Of a stretch of 64,000 bases of DNA, positions 61,076-64,000 are shown piece after piece. Within the stretch, counting starts at the first letter, position 1. Each line of letters opens with the position of its first letter. The stretch is from Streptomyces sp. NBC_01431 (GTDB lineage: Bacteria; Actinomycetota; Actinomycetes; Streptomycetales; Streptomycetaceae). The stretch lies in assembly GCF_036231355.1 (NCBI RefSeq), contig NZ_CP109496.1:1178001-1242000 (forward strand), in the 5' to 3' direction. The notes beneath the pieces are model-generated. The model ran no database searches and was not told the DNA's origin. It was given only the letters and a program-made list of their open reading frames with translations. The position numbers were made by a program, and so were the translations under genes.

Positions 61076-62038
61076 TCAGGCGGGGGCGGGGCGGAAGCGG
61101 CGCCGGTATTCGGCGGGGGACGTTCCGAGGCTCTTGATGAAGGCGCGCCGCATCGCCTCGGGGGTGCCGTAGCCCGCCGCGCGGGAGACCTCCTGGACGC
61201 CGCCCGGGGTTTCTTCGAGGAGGCGGCGGGCGTGTTCCAGGCGGACCCGCTCGACGTAGCGGCCGGGCGTCGTGCCGGTCTCGGCGTGGAAGGCGCGGGC
61301 GAAGTGGCGCGGTGAGAGCCTGGCCCGCCCGGCGAGCGCCTCGACCGACAGATCGCCGTCGGGATGCTCGGTGATCCACTGCTGGAGTTCGCGCAGCGGT
61401 TCACGCCGGGCCGTCTGCGCGGCGAGCTGCGCACTGAACTGGGCCTGGTTGCCGGGGCGGCGCAGGAACACGACCAGCTGACGGGCCACGGTCAGGGCCA
61501 CGTCCCGGCCGTGATCCTCCTCCACCAGGGCGAGCGCGAGGTCGATCCCCGCGGTGACCCCGGCCGAGGTGGCGATCGAGCCGTCCCGCACGAAGATCGG
61601 GTCCGGCTCGACGCGCACCGCGGGGTACTCGCGGGCCATGTGGTCACAGGCCGCCCAGTGCGTGGTGGCCCGGCGCCCGTCGAGCAGCCCGGTCTCGGCC
61701 AGCAGCAGTGCGCCGGTGCACACGGAGACGAGGCTGCGGGCGCGCGGGCCGTGCTCCCTCAGCCAGTCGATCAGCCGGGAGTCGGGATGACGGGCTCCAT
61801 CGCCGCCTGGGACGAGCAGGACGTCCGGCGCCTCGGCGTCCGCGAGCGCGAGGTCCGCCATCAGGCGCAGCCCGCTGTGCGAGGCGACCGGGGCGCCGTC
61901 GAGCGAGGCGAAGCGCAGCCGGTAGGCACTGGGGTCCCCCAGGGCGCTGCCGGCCCTGGCGAACACCTCGGCCGGCCCGGTCACATCGAGACTCTGGACG
62001 CCGTCGAAGAGGACGACCAGCACGGAGCGCTTCTTCAT
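61076..62038 (-). CDS. GlxA-type AraC regulator with DJ-1/PfpI domain
   Basis: A 320-aa transcription factor. The N-terminal DJ-1/PfpI domain (about residues 1-190) has LVSVCTGALLLAETGLLDG and TTHWAACDHMA. The C-terminal AraC helix-turn-helix pair (about 220-315) has LSPRHFARAFHAETGTTPGRY and GTPEAMRRAFIKSLGTSPAEYRRRF. It probably senses a small metabolite through the DJ-1 domain and regulates neighbours such as the DJ-1 enzyme gene. GGAGAC lies just before the ATG at 62038. Confidence 0.92.
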   Translation of the reverse strand: MKKRSVLVVLFDGVQSLDVTGPAEVFARAGSALGDPSAYRLRFASLDGAPVASHSGLRLMADLALADAEAPDVLLVPGGDGARHPDSRLIDWLREHGPRARSLVSVCTGALLLAETGLLDGRRATTHWAACDHMAREYPAVRVEPDPIFVRDGSIATSAGVTAGIDLALALVEEDHGRDVALTVARQLVVFLRRPGNQAQFSAQLAAQTARREPLRELQQWITEHPDGDLSVEALAGRARLSPRHFARAFHAETGTTPGRYVERVRLEHARRLLEETPGGVQEVSRAAGYGTPEAMRRAFIKSLGTSPAEYRRRFRPAPA

Positions 62039-62160
62039 GTCTCCATACTTGGGCCTCGCCGTGATGGCCGCAATGACGAGAATCCCACCTATCCTGCCAT
62101 CGCGCACCTCGTTGGACCCTGCCCCTTCACGGCGTACCGACCAGTCGGTAACGTGCTGGT

Positions 62161-63024
62161 ATGACCTCTCTCCCGCCGCGCGCCGGACGCCACTGCCACA
62201 GTCCCCTCAACTCGCTGCACGCCACGGTCTACTTCTCGCCGGACGTCGCCAAGGAGCTCGCCGGGATCGGCATCGAGGACCCCAGCGCCGCCTACTTCGC
62301 GGGGCGGGCGGCCGCGATGGGCGCCGTGGGACCCGGCGTCGTGGCGGCCGCGTTCTACAACTTCCGCCACGACCTGATCGCCCGCCACCTGCCCGCCGTG
62401 TGGCGGACCGCGTCCCCCGAGGCCGTCCTTCAGGCGCGGCTGCGGGCCGTCGACAGCACGCTGCGCCGACTGCTCGGCGAGGAGGCGGTGGACTCGGACG
62501 AGATGGCCGAGGCGGCGCGGCTCGCGCTGCGCGCCACCGAGGGCTGTACCCGGCACGCCCGGCCGCTGTACGCCGCGCACGCCGACCTGCCGGTGCCCGA
62601 GCAGCCGCACCTCGCGTTGTGGCACGCGGCGACCCTGCTGCGCGAGCACCGGGGCGACGGCCACCTCGCCGCGCTGCTCGAACTCGGCCTGGACCCGCTG
62701 GAGGCCCTGGTCAGCCACACCGCGACCGGCAAGGGCATGGCGCCCCGCTGGGTGCTGACCACGCGCGGCTGGCAGCGGTCGGACTGGGACGCGGCCGCCG
62801 AGCGGCTGCGCGAGCGCGGACTGCTCGACGCCGACGGCGAGTTGACCGCGGCGGGGGTGGCGCTGCGCGCCGACCTGGAGGACCGCACCGACCGTCTGGA
62901 CCTCGCCCCGTACGAACTCCTCGGCGAGCAGGACGTGGCGCGGCTCACCGAACTCGCCAAGGGGTTCCTGGTGACCGCGGCGCTGGCGGGCGGCTTCCCG
63001 GGGGACCTCGTCGGCAAGGGCTGA
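62161..63024 (+). CDS. SCO6745-like helix-turn-helix family protein
   Basis: A 287-aa protein resembling the actinobacterial SCO6745 family (winged-helix-like). HSPLNSLHATVYFSPDVAKE near the N terminus and LHAAT-like LWHAATLLREHRGDGHLAAL in the centre are characteristic. The later GWQRSDWDAAAERLRERGLLDADGELTAAG looks like a wing/DNA-binding region. Its role is unknown. It sits between a GlxA regulator and tex as in S. coelicolor. Confidence 0.85.
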   Translation: MTSLPPRAGRHCHSPLNSLHATVYFSPDVAKELAGIGIEDPSAAYFAGRAAAMGAVGPGVVAAAFYNFRHDLIARHLPAVWRTASPEAVLQARLRAVDSTLRRLLGEEAVDSDEMAEAARLALRATEGCTRHARPLYAAHADLPVPEQPHLALWHAATLLREHRGDGHLAALLELGLDPLEALVSHTATGKGMAPRWVLTTRGWQRSDWDAAAERLRERGLLDADGELTAAGVALRADLEDRTDRLDLAPYELLGEQDVARLTELAKGFLVTAALAGGFPGDLVGKG

Positions 63025-63090
63025 TCGTCGATTGCCGGTGCCGCCTGCCACAATGGCGCCTCAGGCTCAGCGAGAAGGCGGTACGGCAAC

Positions 63091-64000
63091 GTGACGACGT
63101 CCATCGAAGGCAGGATCGCCGAGGAACTCGGCGTACGGGAGCGGCAGGTGAAGGCCGCCGTCGAGCTGCTCGACGGCGGGTCCACTGTCCCGTTCATCGC
63201 GCGCTACCGCAAGGAAGCGACCGAGATGCTCGACGACGCGCAGCTTCGCACCCTCGAGGAGCGGCTGCGCTATCTGCGGGAACTGGAGGACCGCCGTACG
63301 GCGGTGCTTGAGTCGGTGCGCGAGCAGGGCAAGCTCACCGACTCCCTCGAAGCGCAGATCCGGGCCGCCGACACCAAGGCCCGCCTGGAGGACATCTACC
63401 TGCCGTTCAAGCCGAAGCGCCGCACCAAGGCGCAGATCGCGCGCGAGGCGGGCCTGGAGCCGCTGGCCGACGGCCTGCTCGGTGACCCGTCGACGGAACC
63501 GCTCGTCGCGGCCGCCGCGTTCGTGGACGCGGACAAGGGCGTCGCCGATCCGGCGGCCGCGCTTGAGGGCGCCCGCGCCATCCTCGCCGAGCGGTTCTCG
63601 GAGGACGCCGACCTCATCGGTGAGCTGCGCGAGCGCATGTGGACCAAGGGCCGCCTCGCGGCGAAGGTGCGCGAGGGCAAGGAGGAGGCGGGCGCCAAGT
63701 TCGCCGACTACTTCGACTTCACCGAGCCGTTCACCGCGCTGCCCTCGCACCGGGTCCTCGCGATGCTGCGCGGCGAGAAGGAGGACGTCCTCGACCTGGT
63801 CCTGGAGCCCGAGGAGCCGTCGGCCGAGCCGGGCCCCTCGACGTACGAGAACATGGTGGCGCGCCGCTTCGGCGTCAACGACCGGGGCCGCCCCGGCGAC
63901 AAGTGGCTTGCGGACACGGTGCGTTGGGCCTGGCGCACCCGCATCCTGGTGCACCTCGGCATCGACCTGCGGCTGCGGCTGCGCACCGCCGCCGAGGACG
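63091..64000 (+). CDS. tex: Tex-family RNA-binding transcription accessory protein (5' part)
   Basis: Only the first 303 codons lie in the window; the full protein is usually about 750-800 aa. The N-terminal Tex helical domain is clear: ELLDGGSTVPFIARYRKE, TEMLDDAQLRTLEERLRYL, and LEDIYLPFKPKRRTKA. The S1 and YqgF-like domains would follow beyond 64000. The GTG at 63091 gives the expected start. It probably binds RNA and affects transcription or mRNA stability. Confidence 0.95.
   Translation, partial: MTTSIEGRIAEELGVRERQVKAAVELLDGGSTVPFIARYRKEATEMLDDAQLRTLEERLRYLRELEDRRTAVLESVREQGKLTDSLEAQIRAADTKARLEDIYLPFKPKRRTKAQIAREAGLEPLADGLLGDPSTEPLVAAAAFVDADKGVADPAAALEGARAILAERFSEDADLIGELRERMWTKGRLAAKVREGKEEAGAKFADYFDFTEPFTALPSHRVLAMLRGEKEDVLDLVLEPEEPSAEPGPSTYENMVARRFGVNDRGRPGDKWLADTVRWAWRTRILVHLGIDLRLRLRTAAED

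Noticed and set aside
61076..62107. Upstream start for the GlxA regulator at 62107
   Set aside because: The extra residues are not conserved in appearance, and the ATG at 62038 gives the standard DJ-1 beginning.

Overview
The window is high-GC actinobacterial DNA with strong codon bias, GTG/TTG starts, many 1-4 base gene overlaps and Streptomyces-specific families (a conservon, DUF6126, DUF6380, an SCO6745-type protein). It is almost certainly a Streptomyces chromosome segment. From memory, the right half (about 35.6-64 kb) follows, in reverse, the S. coelicolor SCO6743-SCO6771 order: tex, SCO6745-like, idi, zitB, a seven-gene polymer/export operon, then the hopanoid operon with its XRE-cupin regulator and DUF6126 gene. 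The left third looks more accessory, with long gene-poor gaps, tandem repeats and two visibly broken genes.

Layout. 0-3.7 kb: a cobalamin-binding protein with the CarH-type W-x9-EH signature is translationally coupled to a PAS/GAF/PP2C phosphatase, and a TspO gene diverges from them. 4.2-8.2 kb: tRNA-Pro(GGG), a Gfo/Idh/MocA oxidoreductase, a 1.2-kb gene-free stretch and an acyl-CoA dehydrogenase-like flavoprotein lacking the usual catalytic Glu. 8.2-12.1 kb: conservon cvnA-D with a fifth GAF gene. 12.6-13.8 kb: a PP2C phosphatase broken by two frameshifts. 13.8-21.3 kb: a 58-aa membrane protein, a class A PBP, lgt, a Ser/Thr kinase fused to half of an MFS transporter, an HlyD-like adaptor and a small membrane protein. 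21.4-23.3 kb: a degenerate histidine phosphatase diverges from a cobalamin riboswitch controlling cbtB-cbtA. 23.4-26.9 kb: the wreck of a STAND-type NTPase/TPR gene. 26.9-35.4 kb: single enzymes (MBL hydrolase, F420/PPOX, GNAT, an immunity-like protein, an epimerase, a GDSL esterase, a GH36 alpha-galactosidase) separated by three repeat tracts.

35.6-49.1 kb is the hopanoid module, all on the minus strand: hpnC-hpnD-DUF6380-hpnE-polyprenyl synthase-shc-hpnG-hpnH, then dxs-hpnO-type aminotransferase. It would supply isoprenoid precursor (dxs), make squalene (hpnCDE), cyclise it (shc) and build the C5 side chain (hpnH, hpnG, aminotransferase). An XRE-cupin regulator behind a two-site operator and a DUF6126 gene follow. 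The ispG copy that I recall between hpnH and dxs in S. coelicolor is absent.

49.5-56.5 kb is a compact coupled minus-strand operon: a CDP-alcohol phosphotransferase/DUF5941 protein with a CTG start, a sugar-nucleotidyltransferase-like enzyme, a glycerol-1-phosphate dehydrogenase-like enzyme, a second CDP-alcohol phosphotransferase, a glycosyltransferase, and a TagG/TagH-type ABC exporter. It reads as a pathway that makes and exports a phosphodiester glycoconjugate, possibly from archaeal-type glycerol-1-phosphate. This is the best candidate for an undescribed system here. 56.6-64 kb: a zinc-exporter-like CDF gene with a candidate Zur box and promoter, idi, an anti-sigma-type ATPase, enoyl-CoA hydratase (with a 52-bp copy of its active-site segment nearby), two DJ-1/PfpI-type proteins (one a GlxA-type AraC regulator), an SCO6745-like protein and the 5' part of tex.
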